NCBI GenBank assembly: GCA_963726575.1
Contig: CAVSCR010000005.1
Span: forward strand, 372,001 to 436,000
Length of the DNA stretch: 64,000 nt
Reading direction: 5' to 3'
From: CAVSCR01 sp963726575
Lineage (GTDB): Bacteria; Actinomycetota; Actinomycetes; JAHEKZ01
Part shown: positions 25,500-35,765 of the stretch, in pieces
Layout of the letters: the number at the start of each line of letters is the position of its first letter
Position numbering within the stretch: the stretch's first letter is position 1
Position numbers and translations under genes: made by a program
Notes under the pieces: model-generated
Database searches by the model: none
Told to the model about the DNA's origin: nothing
Seen by the model: the letters and a program-made list of their open reading frames with translations, nothing else

Positions 25500-26512
25500 G
25501 CTGCGATCGGCACGACGAGTGGTCGCACCCGCGCAGTCCCGGCCGCCGCGACCATTCCTTCGGTCAACCAGCGCGTGCGCCGGCTGGCCGCGCGCCAACG
25601 CGCGGGATAGCGCTCGGGGTGGTGGCGCACCACGCAGTCGATCGCCAACCGGGCACTGGTGAAACCGAGCGCGAGCCCCTCCCCCGTCAGAGCATCGAGG
25701 TAGCCGGCGGCGTCGCCGACGAACAGCGTGCGTTCGCAGACCAACGACGTCACGGGTTGCCACAACGGCCCGGCGCCGGCGACGGTCCCGATCTGCTCCG
25801 CCGTGCCGAGTCGATCGAGTAGCGCCGGAAACTGATCGAGCCGCTCTCGAAACGATCCGCTTCGGCGCGGACCGAGCAGGGCGACACCTACCAGGTCGTC
25901 GGCGACCGGCGTCACATAGGCCTCGGCGGTGTCGCCCCACGTCACCTCGACGTGGTCGCTCCACGGCGAGAGTGCGAAGTGAGCGCGCAGGCCGTACCTC
26001 GGACCTCGTCGGGGCCGGGTCGGAGTCAGTCCCAGCCGACGGCGCGCGGGCGAATGGAGCCCGTCGGCAGCCAGCACCCACCGCGGCCGCAGGCAAGCCC
26101 CGGATGCCAGCCGTACTTCCGGCTCTGGTCCCGGGACGAGGTCGACGACGCGGTCCCTGCACAGCTCGATCCCCAGCTCGGTGACCCGCGCAGCCAGGGC
26201 TCGATGCAGCTCGGTGCGTCTAACCCCGCGTCCGACGACGCCGTCGAAGGTCGCCGTGGCCGTCGTGGTCCCGACGGCGTCGAGGTAGCGGATCCCGACG
26301 AAGTCGTGCCCTACTGGGTCGACACCGACGCCGTGCAGCGCGGCGAGTGCCGTCGGCATCACGCCCTCACCGCACGCCTTGTCGATCGGATCGACGCGCG
26401 GCTCGACCACGGACACCGTGAAGCCGGCCCGCTTGCCGTACAGCGCTGCCATCAGGCCGACCGGACCACCGCCGACCACCAACACGTCGGGCGAGAGCAC
26501 CCCAGCCGTCAT
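25454..26512 (-). CDS. FAD-dependent monooxygenase/geranylgeranyl reductase-like (SrsC-like)
   Basis: 352 residues from the ATG at 26512. The dinucleotide fold is at the start (VLVVGGGPVGLMAALYGKRAGF), with a central Asp-Gly segment WVLAADGLHSPARRRLG and a second FAD contact FVGDAAGYLDALTGEGLALGF. It overlaps the methyltransferase gene by 4 bases and is the last gene of a three-gene unit with a type III polyketide synthase, the same composition as srsABC. It would hydroxylate or oxidise the phenolic or pyrone product. Confidence 0.78.
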   Translation of the reverse strand: MTAGVLSPDVLVVGGGPVGLMAALYGKRAGFTVSVVEPRVDPIDKACGEGVMPTALAALHGVGVDPVGHDFVGIRYLDAVGTTTATATFDGVVGRGVRRTELHRALAARVTELGIELCRDRVVDLVPGPEPEVRLASGACLRPRWVLAADGLHSPARRRLGLTPTRPRRGPRYGLRAHFALSPWSDHVEVTWGDTAEAYVTPVADDLVGVALLGPRRSGSFRERLDQFPALLDRLGTAEQIGTVAGAGPLWQPVTSLVCERTLFVGDAAGYLDALTGEGLALGFTSARLAIDCVVRHHPERYPARWRAASRRTRWLTEGMVAAAGTARVRPLVVPIAAHVPGVFSRAVRALA

Positions 26513-27030
26513 GGGCCGACGCCGGCGAGCGCGTCGTCCTCCACCGCGATCCGATGCCGCAACAGAACGGTGTCAAGCACCGTGAAGGCAACGGCGGTCA
26601 CCACGGCGGTGTGCACCAAGGGCAGGGCGAACCCCTCGACCACGACCGCGACGTAGTTGGGGTGGCGCCAGTAGCGGTAGGGACCGGTGTCCACCAGCCC
26701 CATGCCTGGTACCACGACGATGCGCGTGTTCCAGCGTGGTCCCAGCGTGCGGATGCACCACCAGCGCAGGGCCTGGCTGCCGATCACCAACGCCAACATG
26801 GGCCACCCCAGCCAGGGCAGCCACGGCGGGTCGCTCCACCACACCTCGACCAGGCAGCCCACGAGCAACCCGACGTGCAGCAGCACCATCCAGCCGAAGT
26901 GCCCGGCGCCGTACTCGACTCCCCCACGCTCCAGGGACCAGCGCAGGTTGCGGCGCGCCACCACGAGCTCGACGAGCCGCTCCACCGCGACGGCGAGCAC
27001 CAGGAGCGTGTACCAGCCGACCGACGTCAC
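26509..27030 (-). CDS. isoprenylcysteine methyltransferase-like membrane protein (SrsB-like)
   Basis: 173 residues. Four to five membrane helices, with the ICMT/PEMT-type motif GPYRYWRHPNYVAVVVEGFALPL near the C-terminus that binds S-adenosylmethionine. In Streptomyces SrsB, this fold O-methylates alkylresorcinols. It lies 26 bases after the polyketide synthase and overlaps the flavoprotein gene, so a shared pathway is likely. Confidence 0.75.
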   Translation of the reverse strand: MTSVGWYTLLVLAVAVERLVELVVARRNLRWSLERGGVEYGAGHFGWMVLLHVGLLVGCLVEVWWSDPPWLPWLGWPMLALVIGSQALRWWCIRTLGPRWNTRIVVVPGMGLVDTGPYRYWRHPNYVAVVVEGFALPLVHTAVVTAVAFTVLDTVLLRHRIAVEDDALAGVGP

Positions 27031-27056
27031 GGTTCTACCACTGGGCTACCACCGGA

Positions 27057-28133
27057 CTACCACTGTAGGAGCACCAGCTCAGAGCAGAATCCCGGACCCA
27101 TCGCCAGCAGCAGTGCGGGCGTTCCGTCACCCACCGGGAACCGTTGCATCGTCTGGGCCAGCACCTGCAGCACCGACGCCGACGACAAGTTCCCGACGTC
27201 GGCCAATGACTCCCACGTGATCGCGAAGTCGTCGTCGCTGCGTCCGACCGTGCGGGCCAACGCGCTCAGCACCTTGGGTCCACCCGGGTGCGCGATCCAG
27301 CGCTCGATGTCATCGATGTCGAGATCGTGCGCCGCGAGGAATCTCTTGACGTCGTCCCCCAGATGCTGTTCGACGATGTCGGCAACGGTGGGAGCGAGGA
27401 CGACGCGGAACCCCGAGCCGCCGACGTCCCATCCCATGACCCGCTCGGTGTCGGGGTACAGACGCGAGCGCGAGTCGATGACGACAGGTCCAGACGCGCC
27501 GAGCTTCGCCGCGCGTCGCGCACCCACCATCACGACGGCAGCTGCTCCGTCGCCGAACAACCCGCTCGCCACGAGATTGGCCGGCGACGGATCGTCGCGC
27601 TGCACGGTCAACGAGCAGAGCTCGACGCTGAGCAGCACCCCGACGTCGTCCGGGTGGCCGACCAGGTAGTCCGCGACCCGGGCCACGCCGGCAGCGCCTC
27701 CGACACAGCCAAGACCGAAGGCGGGGATCCGTCGAACGTCGTCCCGTAGCCCCGAGCGGGGCGCGAGTCGGGCCTCCAGGCCCGGAGCGGCCACGCCGGT
27801 CACCGTCGTCGTCATCACCAGGTCGACGTCCACGGCGGCGAGGCCCGCCTGCCCCAGGGCGTCGTCGAGAGCGGCCTGAGCGAGGTCGAGCCCGACGCGC
27901 AGGAACGCGTCGTTGGCCGCGCCGAACCCAGCCAGCTGCGGGTACTCCTCCAGCGACAAAGCCAGGTGCCGCTGCCGCACCCCGGTGGCAGCGTGCAGCC
28001 GCTCCAGTCGGGCGCGATCACGGGGATCAGGCGTCACCAGCTCACCGAAGGCCGCCGTGATCTGCGCCTGCGGGTAGGTGTGATCGCCCAGCGTGGTGCC
28101 GACCGAGACGATCACCGGAGCGTCGGTGGGCAT
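27057..28133 (-). CDS. type III polyketide synthase
   Basis: 358 residues from the ATG at 28133. The thiolase-fold catalytic triad is C143 (FGLGCVGGAAG), H282 (IAHPGGPK) and N315 (VGNLSSAS). FGDGAAAVV and the final GPGFCSELVLLQW are typical of bacterial alkylresorcinol/alkylpyrone synthases. It condenses a fatty acyl starter with malonyl-CoA units. With the methyltransferase and flavoprotein genes it should make a methylated, oxidised phenolic or pyrone lipid. The starter and ring type cannot be deduced. Confidence 0.85.
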   Translation of the reverse strand: MPTDAPVIVSVGTTLGDHTYPQAQITAAFGELVTPDPRDRARLERLHAATGVRQRHLALSLEEYPQLAGFGAANDAFLRVGLDLAQAALDDALGQAGLAAVDVDLVMTTTVTGVAAPGLEARLAPRSGLRDDVRRIPAFGLGCVGGAAGVARVADYLVGHPDDVGVLLSVELCSLTVQRDDPSPANLVASGLFGDGAAAVVMVGARRAAKLGASGPVVIDSRSRLYPDTERVMGWDVGGSGFRVVLAPTVADIVEQHLGDDVKRFLAAHDLDIDDIERWIAHPGGPKVLSALARTVGRSDDDFAITWESLADVGNLSSASVLQVLAQTMQRFPVGDGTPALLLAMGPGFCSELVLLQW

Positions 28134-28261
28134 GACGGCATCGTCGCACGCCCCTTGGAGACGCACCTGCCGGCGGCTCCCCCGGCCGTGCGAACAACGC
28201 GTTTCGCCGTCCGGGCTCCGTCGTAACGATTTCGGAACGGCACCCCTGAGAAGATCGCCGG

Positions 28262-29380
28262 GTGAGACGTGCGGTGACACTGCGGTGGGTCAGTGCCCTG
28301 ATCGCCACGGTCACCACAGCGTTCCTGATCTTCGCGGCCGCCAGCGACCCTGCGACGAACGGCTGGCTCGTCGCTTGGCTGGGCTACCTCGTCGTGGGAA
28401 CGCTGCTCATCTGGCGTCGGCCGGACAACCGGATCGGGTGGTGGTTGTTGGCCGTCGGGGTGTCGTTCGTGGCGGGTGGTCTCTATTACGGCGCCGCCTA
28501 CGTCTTCACGGATTCGACGCCGGCGCTGGTCACGGCTCTGGGGCAGCCGCTGCAGGCTCTGGGGTGGTTGGCGCTGGCCACGTTGGTCACCCTCTTCCCG
28601 ACCGGACGCGTCACCACCGGCCCGCAGCTTGGCTTGCTTCGCCTGATCGGTGGCGTCGGAGTCGTCGTGTCCATCGCCCTCGTCGTCGACGTTCATGCGG
28701 CTCAGCAGGGACGGCACAATCCCCTGGGCGTCCCAGCCCTGAAGCCGTTCACCTCGTTCGTGGTCGACCGCGGATTTGCGATCGTCCCGCTGTTGCTGCT
28801 GGCGTCGTTGGTGAGCCTGGCGTTGCGTTGGCGACGCAGCGTGGGTGTCGAGCGGCTGCAGTTTCGCTGGCTGGCGTGGGCGTTGGGAGTGTGTCTGCTG
28901 GGGGTCCTGGTCGTGTGGCTGGGCCAGTTCTCCGGCCCATTCCTGCTGGTCGGGCTGGCCGCCTTCAACGCCATCCCGATCGCCGTGGGGGTCGCCGTCA
29001 CCCGCTACCAGCTCTTCAACATCGACCGCATCATCAGCCGCACTGCCTCCTACGCGATCGTCACCGGCCTGCTGCTGGCCACCTACGCCGCGGTCGCAGC
29101 GTCGATCTCGGCCGTCATGGGGAGCGGATCGACGCTGGCGGTTGCGGCCGCGACGTTGACCGCGGCAGCCGTTGCCCGACCCGTCCTACGCCGAGTCCAG
29201 GAAGTCGTCGACCGACGATTCAATCGATCGCGCTATGACGCCCTGCGCACCGTCGATGCCTTCGGGACCCGATTGCGCCACCAGGTCGACCCCCACCACG
29301 TCACTGACGACCTCGTCACCGTTGTCAGCACCACGCTGCAGCCGCACCACATCGCTGTCTGGGTTCGACAACCGAGCTGA
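28262..29380 (+). CDS. multi-pass membrane protein resembling a sensor-kinase N-domain, no kinase domain
   Basis: 372 residues from a GTG. About eight membrane helices (residues about 8-290), including FPTGR and the AVTRYQLFNIDRIISRTASYAIVTGLL block seen in large membrane histidine kinases of actinobacteria. After the last helix come RPVLRRVQEVVDRRFNRSRYDA and a short conserved tail, then the protein stops. No DHp or HATPase domain follows before gcvP. It is either a truncated sensor kinase or a free-standing member of that family. Confidence 0.65.
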   Translation: MRRAVTLRWVSALIATVTTAFLIFAAASDPATNGWLVAWLGYLVVGTLLIWRRPDNRIGWWLLAVGVSFVAGGLYYGAAYVFTDSTPALVTALGQPLQALGWLALATLVTLFPTGRVTTGPQLGLLRLIGGVGVVVSIALVVDVHAAQQGRHNPLGVPALKPFTSFVVDRGFAIVPLLLLASLVSLALRWRRSVGVERLQFRWLAWALGVCLLGVLVVWLGQFSGPFLLVGLAAFNAIPIAVGVAVTRYQLFNIDRIISRTASYAIVTGLLLATYAAVAASISAVMGSGSTLAVAAATLTAAAVARPVLRRVQEVVDRRFNRSRYDALRTVDAFGTRLRHQVDPHHVTDDLVTVVSTTLQPHHIAVWVRQPS

Positions 29381-29408
29381 GCTGAGCCCAGCTGGCCCCT
29401 GAACACGC

Positions 29409-32315
<2,907 letters not shown>

Positions 32316-32349
32316 GGGTGAGGCCCTCTTCCGGTGCGGGTCTGCTCCG

Positions 32350-32552
32350 CGGGCCTCCCCCTCTGTCATCGGCACCTGAGAGGTTCCCAAGGCGCGACCG
32401 GTCGGGTCGCGCCGTTGGTTGCACCGTCGGTGGGGTCGGGTGACCCGCTTTCCAGAGGCGCCTCGCCCGTGCGGTCCTGGGGCCTGAGAGGTTCCGGGGA
32501 GGGTTGCTCCTTCGGCGCCCCCGCTGGCGGCGAGGGACTCTCCCGTACGGGT
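32350..32552 (-). ncRNA. tandem glycine riboswitch upstream of gcvP
   Basis: The minus strand carries two aptamers. The first begins CGGGAGAGTCCC, then GCCGAAGGAGCAA, CCTCTCAGG and CTCTGGAAAG. The second has ACCGACGGTGCAACC, CCTCTCAGGTGCCGATGACAGAG. These are the conserved blocks of the gcvT glycine riboswitch. The second aptamer ends about 40 bases before the gcvP ATG, so glycine should switch gcvP expression on. The long GC-rich P3 of aptamer 2 (GCGCGACC...GGTCGCGC) is also visible. Confidence 0.88.
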
Positions 32553-32610
32553 TTGTCGGCGCGGTCAGTCTAGGCGACGCCCAGCGCGAGCGACGCGTCC
32601 GAAAGCGTGG

Positions 32611-33228
32611 TCAGCCGGCGTGGCGAGCGCGACGTCGCGCGGCGAGCTCGTCGCCGGGGTGCGCCTCCTCAGTATCGGACTCGGCCCGCTCCCCCGGCAG
32701 CGCGGCCAGGGTGCCCTCGACCTCACGCCAGACCCGTCCGACGGCAATGCCGAACACGCCCTGTCCGCCTTGCACGAGGTCGATGACCTCGTCGGCCGAG
32801 GTGCATTCGTAGACCGAGGCGCCGTCGCTCATCAGGGTGATCTGGGCCAGGTCGTCTACGCCGCGTTCGCGCAGGTGCATCACGGCCGTGCGGATCTGCT
32901 GCAACGAGACACCGGTGTCGAGCAACCGCTTGACGATCTTCAGCACCAGCACGTCACGGAAGCTGTAGAGGCGCTGCGTGCCGGAACCGGCGGCGGGTCG
33001 GATGCCGGGCTCCACCAGCCCGGTGCGGGCCCAGTAGTCCAACTGCCGGTAGGTGATGCCGGCGGCTGCGCACGCGGTCGGCCCGCGGTAGCCGATGTCC
33101 TCGGGAAGGCTCACCTGTTCGCCGAACAGCAACCCCTGCTCACCCGCGCGACGGACCGCCTGCGCATGGGCCTGCGGGTCGACGACGAGGCCGTCACCGC
33201 CGTGAGGGGTGTCTCCAGTGCTGCTCAC
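32611..33228 (-). CDS. MerR-family regulator (ResR/Rv1830-like)
   Basis: 205 residues from the GTG at 33228; an upstream start would add 8 residues. The DNA-binding part is GYRGPTACAAAGITYRQLDYWARTGL followed by a winged region with SGTQRLYSFRDVLVLKIVKRLLDTGVSL. The C-terminal half has no known effector domain. In M. tuberculosis the equivalent gene between the nuclease gene and gcvB is Rv1830, described as a growth/resuscitation and cell-division regulator. A 9-8-9 dyad lies 36 bases upstream. Confidence 0.82.
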   Translation of the reverse strand: MSSTGDTPHGGDGLVVDPQAHAQAVRRAGEQGLLFGEQVSLPEDIGYRGPTACAAAGITYRQLDYWARTGLVEPGIRPAAGSGTQRLYSFRDVLVLKIVKRLLDTGVSLQQIRTAVMHLRERGVDDLAQITLMSDGASVYECTSADEVIDLVQGGQGVFGIAVGRVWREVEGTLAALPGERAESDTEEAHPGDELAARRRARHAG

Positions 33229-33263
33229 GCCGGCCTCCCGCTGCCAAGTCACACCGGTGGAAG

Positions 33264-33289
33264 TTACCGACGTGTGATGCCGACGGTAA
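33264..33289. promoter_or_regulatory. MerR-type dyad upstream of the resR-like gene
   Basis: TTACCGACG at 33264..33272 and CGACGGTAA at 33281..33289 form an inverted repeat matching at 8 of 9 positions, separated by 8 bases. The size and position, just ahead of a merR gene, suggest an autoregulatory operator in the promoter spacer. Confidence 0.45.
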
Positions 33290-33350
33290 GGCGCCTGACC
33301 AGGCCCGTCAACGCACCCGGCCCCGACACGCCGGGCCGACTGTGACCGAG

Positions 33351-33396
33351 CCTCAACTCACCCTTGAGGGTTGCTGGCCTCAATCATCGGTTGAGG
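33351..33396 (-). terminator. two adjacent CCTCAA/TTGAGG hairpins at the nuclease gene end
   Basis: CCTCAA at 33351 and 33378 each pair with TTGAGG at 33364 and 33391, giving two consecutive 6-bp stem-loops with 7-base loops. The second overlaps the stop of the bifunctional nuclease gene. Possible terminator or mRNA end structure. Confidence 0.35.
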
Positions 33397-33877
33397 GTTC
33401 TGGCGGCGCCGAGCCGGTCTCGAAGTCCTCCGGGGAGATCTGGTCCAGGAACTCCCGGAACCGTTCGACCTCGTCCTCCTGCTCGTCGGGGATGATGATG
33501 CCCGCCTCGTCGAGCACCTCGTCCACCCCGAAGATCGCGGTGCCGGTGCGGAGGGCCAGGGCGATCGCGTCGGACGGTCGGGCGCTGACCACGGTGCCGT
33601 CGCCGAAGTGGAGCTCGGCGTAGAAGACACCGTCGCGCAGATCGGTCACCCGCACCTGCGTCAGCGGGCGGTCCAGGGCCGTGAGGACGTCGCGCAGCAG
33701 GTCATGGGTCAGCGGTCGGGCGGGAACGACGCCCTGCTGGGCAAAGGCGATGGCGCTGGCCTCCGCGGCCCCGATCCAGATCGGCAGGTAGCGCTCCCCC
33801 TCGACCTCGCGCAACAGCACGATCGGATTGTTCGAGGGCATCTCGACCCGGACTCCGACGACGTCGAGTTGGCGCAT
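33380..33877 (-). CDS. bifunctional nuclease family protein (DUF151)
   Basis: 165 residues from the ATG at 33877. The fold block VRVEMPSNNPIVLLREVEGERYLPIWIG (read in two parts) and the central SARPSDAIALALRTGTAIFGVDEVL are the DUF151 signature. The acidic C-terminus (EEQEDEVERFREFLDQISPEDF) is usual in actinobacteria. Plant and Thermotoga relatives show DNase/RNase activity; the cellular role here is unknown. It is Rv1829-like by position. Confidence 0.85.
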   Translation of the reverse strand: MRQLDVVGVRVEMPSNNPIVLLREVEGERYLPIWIGAAEASAIAFAQQGVVPARPLTHDLLRDVLTALDRPLTQVRVTDLRDGVFYAELHFGDGTVVSARPSDAIALALRTGTAIFGVDEVLDEAGIIIPDEQEDEVERFREFLDQISPEDFETGSAPPEPSTDD

Positions 33878-33890
33878 CACGCCACCCTAA

Positions 33891-33947
33891 CTGCGTAGAG
33901 CCGAATCAACTGCGCGGAGCCGAATCAACTGCGCAGAGCGGAATCCA
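33891..33947. repeat. three 19-bp tandem repeats at the 3' end of the merR/ftsR gene
   Basis: Units start at 33891, 33910 and 33929: CTGCG(T/C)(A/G)GAGC(C/G)GAATC(A/C)A. The third copy encodes the last codons of the ftsR-like gene (DSALRS) and the other two repeat that end downstream of the stop. This is a clear, local tandem duplication of a gene terminus. Confidence 0.75.
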
Positions 33948-34662
33948 GCTGAGCCTTGACCAGCGCGGCATGCAGCCGCACCGATAACGCCGCCAGCTCC
34001 CGCACCGTCTCCTGGGCGCGGGCCTGGGCATCGGCACCGCGCTGACGCGCCATGGGGGTCACGACCTGCTCCACCAGGCCGACCTCGCGCTCGGCTGCTG
34101 ACTTGAAGGCCCGAAGGTGTCGCGGCTCGATCCCGTAGGCGGCCATCTCGGCCGCTGCGCGGGCGATCATGAGCGCCCCGCCGTCGTAGTGCTGACTCCC
34201 CGAGCGGCGCTGCACGAGCCCGTAGTCGCACAGCTGGTCGAGCAGGGCGGGGTCGATTCCCGCCGCGGTCACGAGCTCCTCGTGGGACAGCCGGAGCTCG
34301 GTGACGTCGTGCGCGAATGACTCTGCGGTGGGCAAGCCGTCGGAGGCCACCACCGACATCGGGACGCGCGGGGCTCCGCCGGGGCTCTCCGGTGGCTCGA
34401 GTCCCCGGTCGATGGCCTCGAGGTGGGCCTTGATCACCTTCAGCGGCAGGTACTGGTCACGTTGTGCACCGAGGACGTAGCGCAAGCGCTGCAGGTCGTT
34501 GCTGGTGAACTTGCGATAGCCCGACGGCGTGCGCTGCGGCTCGACCAGGCCCTCGGACTCCAGGAACCGGATCTTGGAGATCGTCACGTCGGGGAAGTCC
34601 GGCCGCAGCTTGGCCAGCACTTCACCGATGCTCATGTAGGCACGGGCCGGCACTGCACTCAC
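33925..34662 (-). CDS. ftsR: MerR-family cell-division regulator FtsR-like
   Basis: 245 residues from a GTG overlapping the FHA gene stop (GTGA). The N-terminal MerR domain shows YMSIGEVLAKLRPDFPDVTISKIRFLESEGLVEPQR and GYRKFTSNDLQRLRYVLGAQRDQYLPLKVIK. In corynebacteria and mycobacteria (Rv1828) the homologue activates ftsZ. The C-terminal tail has been altered by a 19-bp repeat expansion. It is co-transcribed with the FHA gene. Confidence 0.82.
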   Translation of the reverse strand: MSAVPARAYMSIGEVLAKLRPDFPDVTISKIRFLESEGLVEPQRTPSGYRKFTSNDLQRLRYVLGAQRDQYLPLKVIKAHLEAIDRGLEPPESPGGAPRVPMSVVASDGLPTAESFAHDVTELRLSHEELVTAAGIDPALLDQLCDYGLVQRRSGSQHYDGGALMIARAAAEMAAYGIEPRHLRAFKSAAEREVGLVEQVVTPMARQRGADAQARAQETVRELAALSVRLHAALVKAQLDSALRS

Positions 34663-35234
34663 GTTGCCTCCCCCTCCGTGTGGCCCGCCGCGACGAAAAC
34701 CATGCGGAACTTGCCGATCTGCACCACGTCACCGGTCGTCAGCGGGGCGTCGTCGACGCGAGTGCGATTGAGGTAGGTGCCGTTCAGGCTGCCGACGTCG
34801 CACAACGAAAAGGTGTCGCCGTCGCGGCGGAACTCCGCGTGACGACGGGACACGGTGATGTCGTCCAGGAAGATGTCGGAGTCGGCACCGCGTCCGGCGG
34901 TCACCCGCGCGGCATCGAGCAGGAACAGCGCACCCGCGGCCGACCCGCCCTGGGCGATCAGCAGGGCCTGCCCCGGCTGCAGGCGGTCCACGACGTCGGC
35001 GTCGATCCCCAGCGCCTCCCAACCGACGGCCTCGGCCAAAGCATCGGGTTCGGCCGCCGGCTCCGCGGTCGACGCCCCCGGTTCGGACAGCGAGATCCGG
35101 CTGGTCACCTCGATGGCCGACTCCCCGGGCTCGGCGGGCTGGCGCAGCTGGCTGGACATCGGCGCGCCGCACGAGGGGCAGAACCGGGCCGCGGGTTCTG
35201 CGGTGTCGAAGCCGCAGCGCGGACAGACGGACAT
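34659..35234 (-). CDS. FHA-domain protein with N-terminal zinc ribbon (GarA position)
   Basis: 191 residues. The N-terminus has two Cys pairs (CPRCG, CPSCG) making a zinc ribbon. An acidic linker and VTSRISLSEPG follow. The FHA domain is at about 105-180 (TAGRGADSDIFLDDITVSRRHAEF, GSLNGTYLN). At this place mycobacteria encode GarA, which regulates 2-oxoglutarate metabolism after phosphorylation of an ETT motif. That ETTSVF-type motif is absent here, so GarA function is not certain. Confidence 0.82.
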   Translation of the reverse strand: MSVCPRCGFDTAEPAARFCPSCGAPMSSQLRQPAEPGESAIEVTSRISLSEPGASTAEPAAEPDALAEAVGWEALGIDADVVDRLQPGQALLIAQGGSAAGALFLLDAARVTAGRGADSDIFLDDITVSRRHAEFRRDGDTFSLCDVGSLNGTYLNRTRVDDAPLTTGDVVQIGKFRMVFVAAGHTEGEAT

Positions 35235-35329
35235 GACGCCGGCCTAACTATGGAGGTGAAGTGGAGGGTGAGGCGACGAACCTACGGCGTCGGCGGCGGC
35301 CGGTCAACCGGTTCGCCGATCTCCGAAGT

Positions 35330-35713
35330 CTAGGAGGCCGCCACGTGCGCCGTATAGGCGGCCGCGTCCAGCAGTCCGTCCAGGACTCCCGCATCGGCGA
35401 GCGACACCTCGACCATCCACCCGTCCCCGTACGGGTCGGAGTTGACCAGCTCGGGGTTGGCCTCCAACGCGTCGTTGCGCGCGATGACCGTGCCCGACAC
35501 GGGCGCGTAGAGGTCGCTCACGCTCTTGCTCGACTCCACCTCGCCACACGTCTGACCCGCCGTGAGGTCGTCCCCCGATCCGGGCAGTGCCACGTAGACG
35601 ACGTCGCCGAGCGCCTCCTGGGCGTAGTCGGTGATCCCGAACCGCACCGTGCCGTCGTCGGTCACCCGCACCCATTCGTGCTCGGCGGTGTACTTCAGGT
35701 CCTCCGGATACAC
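35330..35713 (-). CDS. gcvH: glycine cleavage system H protein
   Basis: 127 residues. The lipoylated lysine is K63 in EVESSKSVSDLYAPVSG. The rest follows the small beta-barrel H-protein. It shuttles the aminomethyl group from GcvP to GcvT. It is separated from gcvP by four regulator or nuclease genes, an order conserved with mycobacteria (Rv1826). The 95-base gap downstream separates it from the FHA gene. Confidence 0.93.
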   Translation of the reverse strand: MYPEDLKYTAEHEWVRVTDDGTVRFGITDYAQEALGDVVYVALPGSGDDLTAGQTCGEVESSKSVSDLYAPVSGTVIARNDALEANPELVNSDPYGDGWMVEVSLADAGVLDGLLDAAAYTAHVAAS

Positions 35714-35765
35714 GGGTGGTCCCTTCGGGGGGCTGGTCGCTGCGGGCTGGTGGCTGCGGGCTGCG

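Noticed and set aside
28262..29380. Complete histidine kinase
   Set aside because: No H-box, N-box or G-box motifs occur before the stop.
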